Of a stretch of DNA of 64,000 bases, positions 25,441-33,120 are shown piece after piece. The notes beneath the pieces are model-generated. The model ran no database searches and was not told the DNA's origin. It saw only the letters and a program-made list of their open reading frames with translations. How positions within the stretch are numbered: position 1 is the first letter of the stretch; every line of letters begins with the position of its first letter. Source of the DNA: RUG369 sp050949645 (lineage in GTDB: Bacteria; Planctomycetota; Planctomycetia; Pirellulales; Thermoguttaceae); the NCBI GenBank assembly GCA_050949645.1, contig JBMNGC010000001.1, forward strand, positions 1,922,001-1,986,000, written 5' to 3'. A program made the position numbers and the translations under genes.

Positions 25441-26445
25441 TCAGCGAACGACCCAGTAGGGCGCGTCGCTAGGAGCGTTGAACATCTCAAGGGTCTCGTC
25501 GTCGAAGACTCCAACGATCATCTGGAAGCCGGCGGCCTCCTGGACGGTGAGGAGCTCGTCGCACATGCTCGCGGCGATCTCGAGCCCGGCGTCTTGCACA
25601 ACGGCGTAGGCTTTACGGAAGACGACGAACATTTCCATAAGCGTCGTCGCGCCGCTGCCATTAATGATGAGGCAGATCTTCTCGCCGCTCTGCGCTTTAA
25701 TCGCATTAAGGAGCTTTTTCGTCATCGTTTCCGCGACCTTGTCGGCGCTCTGCATGAGCTCGGGACCATTGCCGCCCCCTTCGCCATGCTGACCCATCCC
25801 AATTTCCATCTGGTCGTCGGCGAGCGCGCCGATTTCCTGGCCCGCCTGAGGATGCGTCGCGACCTTAAGCGTCACGGCAAGGGTCGCCATACGCTCGTTG
25901 AAGCGTTCGCCGATCGCGAGGATTTCGTCGACGCCGAGTCCCTTTTCCGCCGCAGCGCCGAGAATCTTGATGAGGGGCACGCACCCGCCGAGGCCGCGAC
26001 GTTCTGAACGAGGAGCATCCGCGCCTGGCGCGATATCTTCCGCCGTCACAATCTTCGAAACTTTGATACCTTCTTTTTCGGCCATCATCAGCGCCATCGA
26101 GGCGTTGCGCTGATCCCCTTCATGATTGAGGACGACGAGGATAATGCCCGCATAGTCCTTGAACATACGCAACGCTTCGACGACCTTCGGAGCGCCGGGC
26201 GCCGCGAAAATATCGCCGACGACGGAAGCGTCAAGCATGCCTTCGCCAACAAATCCGCTGAGCGCGGGCTCATGGCCGGCGCCGCCAAGCGTGACGATCG
26301 CAACCTTATCCTTCGATTTAGGAGCCGCACGAACGACGATCTTTTCTGAAACAAGCTTGATCTTGGTGGGATAGCAAAGCGCGTAACCCTCCAGAAGTTC
26401 GTTCGTAACGCGCTGCGGATCGTTCATAAATTTCTTCATTACCAT
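25441..26445 (-). CDS. dhaK: Dihydroxyacetone kinase-like substrate-binding subunit (DhaK)
   Basis: 334 residues with GAGGAAC before ATG. GGAGHEP at 54-60 and NHEGD (107-111) line the substrate pocket; His220 in GMGQHGEGG matches the histidine that binds the ketose carbonyl covalently as a hemiaminal. The usual binding Asp is at 111. It acts in the cytoplasm with DhaL to phosphorylate dihydroxyacetone or a related C3-C5 ketose. Homologues with the same architecture phosphorylate erythrulose and other sugars, so the substrate is open. First gene of the dhaK-dhaL-lsrF run. Confidence 0.88.
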   Translation of the reverse strand: MVMKKFMNDPQRVTNELLEGYALCYPTKIKLVSEKIVVRAAPKSKDKVAIVTLGGAGHEPALSGFVGEGMLDASVVGDIFAAPGAPKVVEALRMFKDYAGIILVVLNHEGDQRNASMALMMAEKEGIKVSKIVTAEDIAPGADAPRSERRGLGGCVPLIKILGAAAEKGLGVDEILAIGERFNERMATLAVTLKVATHPQAGQEIGALADDQMEIGMGQHGEGGGNGPELMQSADKVAETMTKKLLNAIKAQSGEKICLIINGSGATTLMEMFVVFRKAYAVVQDAGLEIAASMCDELLTVQEAAGFQMIVGVFDDETLEMFNAPSDAPYWVVR

Positions 26446-26529
26446 CGCGATAGTTCCTCATAAAAAATGCGGCGAAGGCTCGCTCAGCGCCAACGTCGCG
26501 GCGATGAGCGAAAAAAATAAACCCATTCA

Positions 26530-26558
26530 AGTATAACAGAGTCTGAGGCAAAAATAAA
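26530..26558 (-). promoter_or_regulatory. Candidate promoter for dhaK-dhaL-lsrF
   Basis: On the minus strand TATACT (26535-26530) lies 17 bases from TTTATT (26558-26553). The -10 box is good and the -35 is poor, which would suit an activated promoter. It is the best match in the 145-base gap before dhaK. Confidence 0.35.
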
Positions 26559-26590
26559 CACCTCGTTCTGTAAAACGCAACAATCTCAGT

Positions 26591-29029
26591 TCAGCGAGGC
26601 GCAAGACGCCAGACGCGAACTCCGAATGGTTCGAATTTATTGACGACCGCTCCGTTGACAATACGCGCCTGCGGACGTTCCTTTTCTTCGAAAAGAGTCG
26701 TCGGTCTCTCCGAATAGGGAGTCGGAAAATCAAAGCGTGCGACGATTTCTTCCGGAGACGCGTTAACCGCGATGAGATAGCCGTTCCGCTCAAAAGTTTT
26801 GAAAAGACAGACGACCGTCGGCTCGCCAAACTTGTTGACTTCCGGACCGGACATAACTCTTACTCGCGGCTGCGCCTCGGGTTCCGTCGGCTGCAACAGG
26901 ATTGGCGAGAGTTCTCCGATTTCCGTCGCGATCGTCGAGATATTCTTCCATCGTTCGGGCGTCGACGTGACTCCGTAGTTGAACTGCTCCTTTTCAGGCT
27001 CGACGGTTCCGCCGTACGTGTACCACGTTATTCCATTCGCGCCCGATGCGATCGCCGCATAGCTCATGGCGCGAAGCTCTTGGTAGGTCGGAAATCGCCG
27101 CCAGCCGCTCCAACCTTGGAAATACTGAATAATCGGCCAGACCGCCTTGGGACCGTCGTCCGCTTCAAGCGCGTCGCGCTGCGCGCGTTTCACGTCGCGA
27201 ATCGCCTGCGCGACGCAGTCGTCATCCGCCTCCCCTTCCTTCCCGAAGACCGGATAGATTTCCGGCATAAACACGTCCGTTCCGGCGACGTAAGGGCGGT
27301 AGTTCGAGACGTGACTCAACGCGGCAATCGGATCCGCCTGCGTCGTGACGCGCGTCGGATCGACCGCCTTTACCGAGAAGAAATAGTCGTCGAGTTCCTC
27401 CGGCGTCATGAAATTGGAGGTGTCGTCGCCGAGATACCACGCCAGAATGGCAGGCGAAAATCGTTCGACCTCAACGAATCGCTCGTCGGGAAACCGCGCG
27501 ACGCTCCAGAGCTTGATTCCGTATTTCTCCGCCGCCTTCAAAAACCGATCTTCGCGCGCCATGGAATAGGAATGCGCGAAGTTAAATCCAGCCTCTTTGA
27601 GCCCTCGAAACGCCTCGTCTATGTCATTGTTATTGAACTCGCGCTCCATAACGCCGTAGATTCCGATCGGGAAGAAGGGTTCGCCGTCGATAAGCGTCAT
27701 ACCGTCCTCGCGCAACGTCACGACTGGCGTCGCGGTAGGCTCGCCAACAAGAAAATACCGCGTCGAGTCGACCCTGTTGCCATAGACGTCCGACGACGTG
27801 ACGACGACCTTGTGAAGGCCGGGGGAATAGTTCGTGCTACCCTGCTCCTCAAACGCGAGCGGAAGAGCGCCGGGCTTAACTTGCGCGAATCGGTCGGTCG
27901 CGTCTTCGCCGTCGATCAGAACCTCAACCGAGTTCGGCGCCACCCACGACGCGTCCTCGATCATAAAGGCGACGCGTCCGCGAGGATCGGGATTCGGCGT
28001 CGCGCGGTCGCCGACAAGTCTCGCGCGAGGCGCTTTGAAGTCGCCCTCGGAGGTCCACCGCGTCGCGACGGAATCGCCGACCTTAACTCTTGTGAGCGTC
28101 GGCGAATTGGCGCCGTCCGGGATCAACGTTATGCGATATCGGAAGAATGGCGCGTCGATCGAAGTTGAAACGCTTCCTGAATTGCCAACGAACCGCAGTT
28201 GCACATTCGTCTTCTCGAACTCTCCGGGCGCCCCATCGAACTCCTCGGCGACGTAAAAATCAATCGACGACTCCGTTTTGCGGCTCCCTTCAAAGTGCGC
28301 CGTAAAATTCGCGGGTCCGCGACATATTCCGGAAAGGAACTCGCCGGAATCGTTGTAAGGTCGCTTAGGATCGACGATCTCCAGCACGAGATCAGAAACG
28401 GCAACGAATTCGCCCGGATCGATATTGGGCACGTCAAAACCGATTCGAATCGAAAAACCTGCCGCGTCGGGCGTTCGCCCCTCGAGTCGAATCTCGGCGG
28501 GCGACGGGTCGCTGTGGAAGAGAAACGGAATCGATTCAATCGGCTCGCCCCATCCGTCGAACCATGTCAGAGCGCCGCGCCAGACGGGGCCGTCGTTCCC
28601 GCTCCCTCGACAACTCTTGGACGAGCGCGTTTTCATTCGTAGGATAAAGTCGCGGTCGCGCGCCCACGGCTCAAGGGGCGTCACGTCAGTCGCGACGCTC
28701 CACGCGGTGTCGCGCGTTTCCAACTCGCCCTTGCCAATCGGTTTAAAGCGCCAGACGACGAGCTCGGGCGACTCGGGGTCGCCTTCGCCAAAGGAGAGCT
28801 CAAGCTTTTGACGATAATTCTTAATATCGCCCCATGCTTCCGATCTGCTGAAATCGCCTCGAAAGATCGGAAATCCCGACCTGGCGACGCGAACGCCTTC
28901 TGACGAGAAATCGACGTTCCGCGCCTCGTAGGTCGCGCTTGGTTCCTTCGCAACGCCTGGTAGGCCGGGAAAAAGCACGATCGTCGCAGTACAAAGGGCC
29001 GCGACAAGAAAACTTATTGTCTTGTTCAT
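26591..29029 (-). CDS. Secreted multidomain protein with TIM-barrel glycosidase-like domain
   Basis: 812 residues. Signal peptide about 1-27. The first half (30-430) is a chain of beta-sandwich modules (FSIRIGFDVPNIDPGEFVAVSD; GLHKVVVTSSDVYGNRVDSTRYFLVG is an Ig-like domain). From about 450 the text (LIDGEPFFPIGIYGVMEREF, GLKEAGFNFAHSYS, AWYLGDDTSN, YAAIASGANGITWYTYGG) follows the beta/alpha repeats of clan GH-A-like barrels. A short beta-rich C-terminal domain closes it (LIAVNASPEEIVARFDF). It probably acts on a polysaccharide outside the cell, but no family or catalytic pair can be assigned with confidence. Monocistronic or leading into dhaK. Confidence 0.6.
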   Translation of the reverse strand: MNKTISFLVAALCTATIVLFPGLPGVAKEPSATYEARNVDFSSEGVRVARSGFPIFRGDFSRSEAWGDIKNYRQKLELSFGEGDPESPELVVWRFKPIGKGELETRDTAWSVATDVTPLEPWARDRDFILRMKTRSSKSCRGSGNDGPVWRGALTWFDGWGEPIESIPFLFHSDPSPAEIRLEGRTPDAAGFSIRIGFDVPNIDPGEFVAVSDLVLEIVDPKRPYNDSGEFLSGICRGPANFTAHFEGSRKTESSIDFYVAEEFDGAPGEFEKTNVQLRFVGNSGSVSTSIDAPFFRYRITLIPDGANSPTLTRVKVGDSVATRWTSEGDFKAPRARLVGDRATPNPDPRGRVAFMIEDASWVAPNSVEVLIDGEDATDRFAQVKPGALPLAFEEQGSTNYSPGLHKVVVTSSDVYGNRVDSTRYFLVGEPTATPVVTLREDGMTLIDGEPFFPIGIYGVMEREFNNNDIDEAFRGLKEAGFNFAHSYSMAREDRFLKAAEKYGIKLWSVARFPDERFVEVERFSPAILAWYLGDDTSNFMTPEELDDYFFSVKAVDPTRVTTQADPIAALSHVSNYRPYVAGTDVFMPEIYPVFGKEGEADDDCVAQAIRDVKRAQRDALEADDGPKAVWPIIQYFQGWSGWRRFPTYQELRAMSYAAIASGANGITWYTYGGTVEPEKEQFNYGVTSTPERWKNISTIATEIGELSPILLQPTEPEAQPRVRVMSGPEVNKFGEPTVVCLFKTFERNGYLIAVNASPEEIVARFDFPTPYSERPTTLFEEKERPQARIVNGAVVNKFEPFGVRVWRLAPR

Positions 29030-29100
29030 CGATAGGCGCTCCGCTCGAGTTCTGACGCTACCTCCGAGCGCAGGATCTTGCGCCGCGCTCGCTTAGAGGG

Positions 29101-29129
29101 ATTATACCAGCGGGAGGAATCGGATACAA
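29101..29129 (-). promoter_or_regulatory. Promoter for the 812-residue secreted protein
   Basis: On the minus strand TTGTAT (29129-29124) and TATAAT (29106-29101) are 17 bases apart; start near 29094, about 65 bases before the ATG at 29029. Confidence 0.6.
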
Positions 29130-29149
29130 ATTGCGCGGAGTCAAGAAAT

Positions 29150-29182
29150 AAAAAAGGAAGAGCCCACGAAAGGACTCTTCCT
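29150..29182 (-). terminator. Intrinsic terminator after rpmB
   Basis: On the minus strand AGGAAGAGTCC (29182-29172) pairs with GGGCTCTTCCT (29165-29155; one G-T pair), followed by T6. It lies about 40 bases past the rpmB stop codon. Confidence 0.85.
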
Positions 29183-29222
29183 AAGAATGAAGTTGGCATA
29201 AGACGCCTCAGGCGTCGCCGAG

Positions 29223-29507
29223 TCACTCCGCTTCGGCTTTCACGCCAGGAAGTTTAAAGGCAAAGGGCTTATTCACGACTTTGCGAGTGACGGCGTCGCA
29301 ACGAAGACACTGCGTGCAGACGCGAACGGTCTTCGAGGTTCCGTTGTCCGTCGTAATGCGAATCCTCTGGAGATTCGGCTTGAAGGTGCGACGAGTAATG
29401 CCGGTAACCTTCGTACCAACGCCCTTCAAACGTTTCGCGCGACCGCGAGTCTGAACGCGATTACCACGAAGCTGACCTTTGCCGCAAATTTCACAAACAC
29501 AGGACAT
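29223..29507 (-). CDS. rpmB: 50S ribosomal protein L28
   Basis: 94 residues from ATG 29507, which has GAGGAA upstream; an in-frame codon at 29534 has none. It begins with the zinc-ribbon half CEICGKG and has the second CTQCLRC near residue 75, so this is the cysteine-bearing, zinc-binding (C+) form of L28. RTFKPNLQRIRI is the conserved rRNA-binding core. The C-terminal tail (FKLPGVKAEAE) is a little longer than in E. coli. It is part of the large ribosomal subunit. Confidence 0.94.
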   Translation of the reverse strand: MSCVCEICGKGQLRGNRVQTRGRAKRLKGVGTKVTGITRRTFKPNLQRIRITTDNGTSKTVRVCTQCLRCDAVTRKVVNKPFAFKLPGVKAEAE

Positions 29508-29729
29508 GGCTATTTCCTCAAGTATATATCTCAAACGGGCGCATGCGCGCTTAATATATATATATTACGCCGACGCGAATACGCGTTCACAAGACGCCGC
29601 GCGAACTCTACCGAGGGGAACAACGCGCCGCGCTCATCATTCGCGCGCGCCTTCAGCCTCTAAAAAGTTATACAGCGACAACAACGTCAACAGAGCTTTG
29701 TCATCGCAATCATGAAACGCGGTCGGTTG

Positions 29730-29757
29730 ATTATAAGCCCTTCCCCAGCGCCATCAA
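29730..29757 (-). promoter_or_regulatory. Candidate rpmB promoter
   Basis: On the minus strand TTGATG (29757-29752) and a perfect TATAAT (29735-29730) are 16 bases apart. A start near 29723 would give rpmB an unusually long leader of about 215 bases. It overlaps the plus-strand hairpin at 29737-29761. Confidence 0.45.
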
Positions 29758-29769
29758 GGGCGTCTTTTT
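29737..29769 (+). terminator. Possible plus-strand terminator without an annotated gene
   Basis: GCCCTT (29737-29742) and AAGGGC (29756-29761) form a 6-base stem with 13-base loop, followed by GTCTTTTT. No plus-strand gene lies upstream back to 21 kb, so if it is real it would end an unannotated short transcript. Confidence 0.35.
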
Positions 29770-30323
29770 AAAATTTTCCCTATCCTAGCCCAACGACGTC
29801 ATTTTTTAAGAGGCGTCTCGACCGCGTCGACGCCTCGTCGCGATCAATGTAAACACAATACGCCGGAATAATTTTGTTCCGTATTTTCATAACGATATAA
29901 GGCGAGAAGCGACGTCATAGATAAAAACAAAATCATTTCTTTAAGTAGCGTCGCTTTTATTTTATAACGACTTATGACTTGATAGTAATCGTCGCGGCTC
30001 GAATTTAAACATGACGATTGCTTTTCGCACAGTATGGTGTAAAATTTCGGGATTATAATTTCATGTGTTATTTTTAACATTGGAGATTATAATATGATCA
30101 AGCGACAGCGATTGTTTCTGCAATCATTTGATTTTTGAAATAATTCGCGTCAAATATATACAGTTCAGTTGACAGCGTTTTGAACGTTTGCTTCTAAAGA
30201 GCAGGCTTCTAGAAACGCAATCTTGTCGATTCCGTTCATTCTTCAACTTCGTCCCAAGGTGAAGAGCTTCAACGCAACAAGCTGTTGCGGCGCGTTAGGC
30301 GCGTAATTTTGTAGCATACCCTT

Positions 30324-30352
30324 TTGACGCGTGTCGACGCGTCCGTTAGACA
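30324..30352 (+). promoter_or_regulatory. Promoter and palindromic operator of the XRE regulator
   Basis: TTGACG (30324-30329) and TAGACA (30347-30352) are 17 bases apart. GACGCG (30326-30331) and CGCGTC (30338-30343) form an inverted repeat that overlaps the -35 box and the spacer; GACGCGT also appears twice as a direct repeat. A repressor bound here would block the promoter, so self-repression by the XRE protein is plausible. Confidence 0.5.
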
Positions 30353-30369
30353 AATAAAGGAGCCGAGAT

Positions 30370-30798
30370 ATGAATCGACGTCTGAAATACCTCCGTCAGG
30401 TTCTGAAACCTGGCGGTATGACGCAAGCGGAATTTGCGAAACGACTGGGCTTAAGCTCTGCCTCAAGCGTTTCAATCTGGGAAGCTGGTAATCCGATACC
30501 TCTCCGACGCCTCTATCAGATTTGCCAAACTTTCCATGTCCGCCCTCAATGGCTTTTTGCCGACGAAGGGCCCATGTTTGAAGACCCCGCGTGTTCACGC
30601 GCTAAAACCCCGAAACGCAAACGTATCAGCCGGTTCGTCGAAGATCTGTCGGAAGAAGAGCTCTCGTATCTCTCCATCGCTATGAATCTGAAAATGACGC
30701 AGTTTCCTCCGGAATCTACCGACTCAAAGCCAAAGACGCCAAAGGTTTATACCCGGATGAAAGACGTTTACGTCGGGAACGAGCCGGAAAAAAGTTAA
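30370..30798 (+). CDS. XRE/Cro-family helix-turn-helix regulator
   Basis: 142 residues with GGAG 8 bases before ATG. Residues about 5-65 form a phage-repressor type HTH: RLKYLRQVL, the turn MTQAEFAKRLGLSSASSVSIWE (helices 2-3), then LYQICQTFHVRPQWLFADEG, which is the usual end of the domain. The rest (about 75-142) is basic then acidic, with PKRKR at 81-85 and an EDLSEEELSYLSIAM helix that may dimerise. No peptidase domain is seen. It lies alone after an AT-rich gap and before the DUF1559 gene. Targets are unknown; the palindrome in its own promoter is the first candidate. Confidence 0.75.
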   Translation: MNRRLKYLRQVLKPGGMTQAEFAKRLGLSSASSVSIWEAGNPIPLRRLYQICQTFHVRPQWLFADEGPMFEDPACSRAKTPKRKRISRFVEDLSEEELSYLSIAMNLKMTQFPPESTDSKPKTPKVYTRMKDVYVGNEPEKS

Positions 30799-31223
30799 AT
30801 CCTTGCGACGCGAAGCTATAGGATTCAACGCAATCGAGAAAAGATCGATCGCAGACGCTCATGTCGCAGCGCCGTGAAAGAAGACTGTCGCTTCGAAACT
30901 TCCGTTCCGTAAAACATCCTAAAAACTACGACGTCACTCCAAGCGTGCGCGTCGTGGGGGCGTTGTGCGCACGGTCAAAAGCTCTCTTCATGAGAACGCT
31001 CTTCGACGCCGTTGGTTATCCTATCTTAATAAAGCTCCAGGCGTCGCTAGCGATTCATGCGAGTCGTACTTCTTCTCATGCGTCAATAACTACCAATTAT
31101 ATCGCTCGTTAGGCTCCATAAAGAGCTCTATCTATTCTCCTTGGCGCTAGAGTTCCGTAAGCGTCCAATAACCCTGTAGATCACGACGGATAAAACAGGA
31201 ATAAAATATTAAATAATTAGCGC
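30799..31223. other. Intergenic region between the XRE and DUF1559 genes
   Basis: About 425 bases with no gene I can support. Short open frames (for example 30861-31112) have no ribosome site and no recognisable protein pattern. The right end turns AT-rich (31195-31222) just before the DUF1559 promoter, which could serve as an UP-like element. Nothing else was recognised. Confidence 0.45.
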
Positions 31224-31251
31224 TTGACGGTCTTCCACTTGCTGATAGAAT
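31224..31251 (+). promoter_or_regulatory. Promoter for the DUF1559-lipoprotein pair
   Basis: TTGACG (31224-31229) and TAGAAT (31246-31251) are 16 bases apart and preceded by an AT-rich tract. Transcription should begin near 31258, just before the hairpin at 31265-31292. Confidence 0.65.
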
Positions 31252-31264
31252 GTTCCGGAATGGT

Positions 31265-31292
31265 CCGTCGCAAGCACGCGACGGTTTTTTTT
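31265..31292 (+). terminator. Leader terminator/attenuator upstream of the DUF1559 gene
   Basis: CCGTCGC (31265-31271) and GCGACGG (31278-31284) form a perfect 7-base stem with loop AAGCAC, followed by eight T (31285-31292). It lies after the promoter (31224-31251) and before the gene start (31325), so most transcripts would end after about 35 bases unless the hairpin is prevented. Confidence 0.7.
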
Positions 31293-31324
31293 ACTCTACG
31301 TTCTTCATTCTTGGAGATTTTCTC

Positions 31325-32410
31325 ATGTCCAATCCCGGTAACGCCGGACGCAAGGGGTTTACCCTTGTTGAGCTTTTGGTGGTCATCGCCATTATTGGTA
31401 TTCTTATCGGATTACTGCTGCCGGCAGTTCAGGCTGCTCGTGAAGCGGCGCGCCGCATGCAGTGCACGAATAACCTTAAGCAGTGGGGTCTCGGGATCCA
31501 GAACTATCACGACGTCCAAGGCGCCTTCCCCGCCGCGCAGAGCTGGTGCGTCGGAGGCGGCGTAAGCACGTACAACTGGAGCGCGACCTTCAAGATCTTC
31601 CCCTATCTCGAACAGGGCGCGCGATATACCGCTATTTTCGAGCGTCGCCCGTGGGTCTGGGAAGGTAACTCGATTGACGAAATGAAGGGCCCGATCTCGT
31701 CGATCCTCTGCCCTTCCGACGGCAACTCGTCCTCTCCTGCTCTTAATGACGGCGGACGCACCAATTACGTCGCATGCACCGGCGACGCGATCGACGCCAA
31801 CCAGCTCCGCGACGACGAAGTCGGCGGCGATCATTGGAAGATCTCTCAGCGCGGAGTCTTTACGCCTGGTATGTGGAAGAAAATGTCCGCCGTGACCGAC
31901 GGTACGAGCAACACGATCGCAGCGAGCGAAACCGTCACCAACCCGCAAACTTCTAACGGCTACCTGGGTATCCGCGGCGGAGTCTTTCCCGTCCGTCCTT
32001 GGTCCGCTTCCTCCTGCATGACCGACGCGCGCGATCCGAATAACCCGACTCAAATGCCTCAGGGTTGCGATGGCAGCTGGCGCGGTCACTGGTTCGGCGA
32101 CGGTCGTCCGGTAAACGGTATGTTCTGCACCGTCCTGCCTCCGAACGGACCGAGTTGTTCTAACGGCCGTGGCGACGACGTCTGGGCTATCGTTTCCGCG
32201 AGCAGCAACCACTCTGGCGGCGTCAACGCGGTCTTCGTCGACGGCTCCGTCCGATTCATCTCTGAGACGATCGAAACGAATATCACCGGTCAGGATAACC
32301 GCGACGACGGCAATGAGCCTGTCGCCGGTCCCGTTAGCGGCGCGAGCCCCTACGGCGTCTGGGGCGCTCTCGGCACCCCGTCCGGCGGTGAAACGACTGC
32401 CGGTCTTTGA
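31325..32410 (+). CDS. DUF1559 pilin-like secreted protein
   Basis: 361 residues from ATG 31325 (GGAG upstream). The N-terminus MSNPGN..RKGFTLVELLVV is a class III/type IV prepilin signal, with cleavage at G11/F12 and Glu16 at mature position 5, then the membrane helix ending in PAVQAAREAARR. Further family marks are C-T-N-N-L-K-Q, YHD, and near the end SSNHSGGVNAVFVDGSVRF. DUF1559 proteins occur in many copies in planctomycete genomes and are thought to be pseudopilins or surface proteins of unknown role. It is followed 29 bases later by a lipoprotein gene, the usual planctomycete pairing. Confidence 0.93.
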   Translation: MSNPGNAGRKGFTLVELLVVIAIIGILIGLLLPAVQAAREAARRMQCTNNLKQWGLGIQNYHDVQGAFPAAQSWCVGGGVSTYNWSATFKIFPYLEQGARYTAIFERRPWVWEGNSIDEMKGPISSILCPSDGNSSSPALNDGGRTNYVACTGDAIDANQLRDDEVGGDHWKISQRGVFTPGMWKKMSAVTDGTSNTIAASETVTNPQTSNGYLGIRGGVFPVRPWSASSCMTDARDPNNPTQMPQGCDGSWRGHWFGDGRPVNGMFCTVLPPNGPSCSNGRGDDVWAIVSASSNHSGGVNAVFVDGSVRFISETIETNITGQDNRDDGNEPVAGPVSGASPYGVWGALGTPSGGETTAGL

Positions 32411-32439
32411 TTCAGCGTCTAGATTCAGAGGAGAAAACC

Positions 32440-32967
32440 ATGCGTAACGTTGCGCTCCGCGCTCTTTTGCTTATTGCTCTCGTCGCCGTCGTTGGATGCG
32501 GCGGTCAGAAAAAGCCCGCCGATCTTCCGGAACTCTATCCTTGCAAGATCACCGTTATTCAGGACGGCAAGCCTCTCGAAGGCGCCTCCGTCATACTGAA
32601 TGATCCTTCCGGTTCCAGCCGCTTTGTTATGGGCTCCATCACCGACGCTAAGGGCGTCGCCACCCTCAAAACGGACGGTAAATACGCCGGAGTTCCTGAA
32701 GGAAAGTACAAGGTCCTTATCTCGAAGGCGTTCATCCCGGAATCTGATCCAAACGACGTCCCGCCGGAAGACCCCGAAGCGAGGAAGGAATATGATAAGA
32801 GGATGGCGGAGCTCAACGCTCAGCAGGCGGATACGGTTGAACTGCAGTATAAGCGTCCGATGACGACCCCGCTCGAAATCGAGGTCACCTCCGCGGGCGC
32901 CGAACTCACCGCCGACGTTGGCGAGAAGGTCAATATCCTCTTCTCGGAAACGATGAGTCAACATTGA
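32440..32967 (+). CDS. Lipoprotein paired with the DUF1559 protein
   Basis: 175 residues from ATG 32440 with AGAGGAG upstream. Signal peptide with lipobox VVGC (Cys20 is the probable lipid-bearing residue). The mature part begins with Gly/Gln/Lys and then forms a beta-sandwich resembling carboxypeptidase-regulatory/transthyretin-like domains (CKITVIQDGKPLEGASVIL, TDAKGVATLKTDGKYAGVPEGKYKV-like), a fold often used for binding or scaffolding. Small proteins of this kind regularly follow DUF1559 genes in planctomycetes. Role unknown. Co-transcribed with the DUF1559 gene and ended by a strong terminator. Confidence 0.82.
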   Translation: MRNVALRALLLIALVAVVGCGGQKKPADLPELYPCKITVIQDGKPLEGASVILNDPSGSSRFVMGSITDAKGVATLKTDGKYAGVPEGKYKVLISKAFIPESDPNDVPPEDPEARKEYDKRMAELNAQQADTVELQYKRPMTTPLEIEVTSAGAELTADVGEKVNILFSETMSQH

Positions 32968-33040
32968 GCGCCCGGAGCGCGCGGAACGACGTCTTCGGCG
33001 ATTGCCGTCGATGCGTTCTGTAGTTCTTTCACTGCGTCAT

Positions 33041-33090
33041 AAAAAACAGACGATCTGAGAAAAACTTCTCAGATCGTCTGTCGCTTTCTT
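33041..33090. terminator. Strong bidirectional terminator after the lipoprotein gene
   Basis: ACAGACGATCTGAGA (33046-33060) and TCTCAGATCGTCTGT (33067-33081) form a perfect 15-base stem with a 6-base loop. A6 precedes it, giving a T-run for the minus-strand membrane-protein gene, and CGCTTTCTT follows on the plus side. Confidence 0.88.
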
Positions 33091-33120
33091 GTGGCGAGAC
33101 TTTGTTCCGACGTCGATTTC

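Larger units (their letters stand above)
29508..30325. other. AT-rich intergenic stretch
   Basis: This roughly 820-base gap changes near 29740 from GC-rich to visibly AT-rich sequence and holds no convincing gene. It contains alternating TA at about 29555-29569, the candidate rpmB promoter at 29730-29757, and a plus-strand hairpin with T-tract at 29737-29769. A 14-codon frame at 30094-30138 (Met-Ile-Lys-Arg start) has GGAG 8 bases upstream, but it is too short to call. The base composition suggests acquired or fast-evolving DNA next to the XRE regulator. Confidence 0.5.

Noticed and set aside
29844..30080. 78-codon minus-strand frame in the AT-rich gap
   Set aside because: No ribosome site before the ATG and no family pattern; open frames of this size arise by chance in such sequence. 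I leave it out, with some doubt, because its composition is less shadow-like than the others.
30861..31112. 83-codon plus-strand frame between the XRE and DUF1559 genes
   Set aside because: No ribosome site, Arg/Ser-rich translation and no neighbouring promoter.
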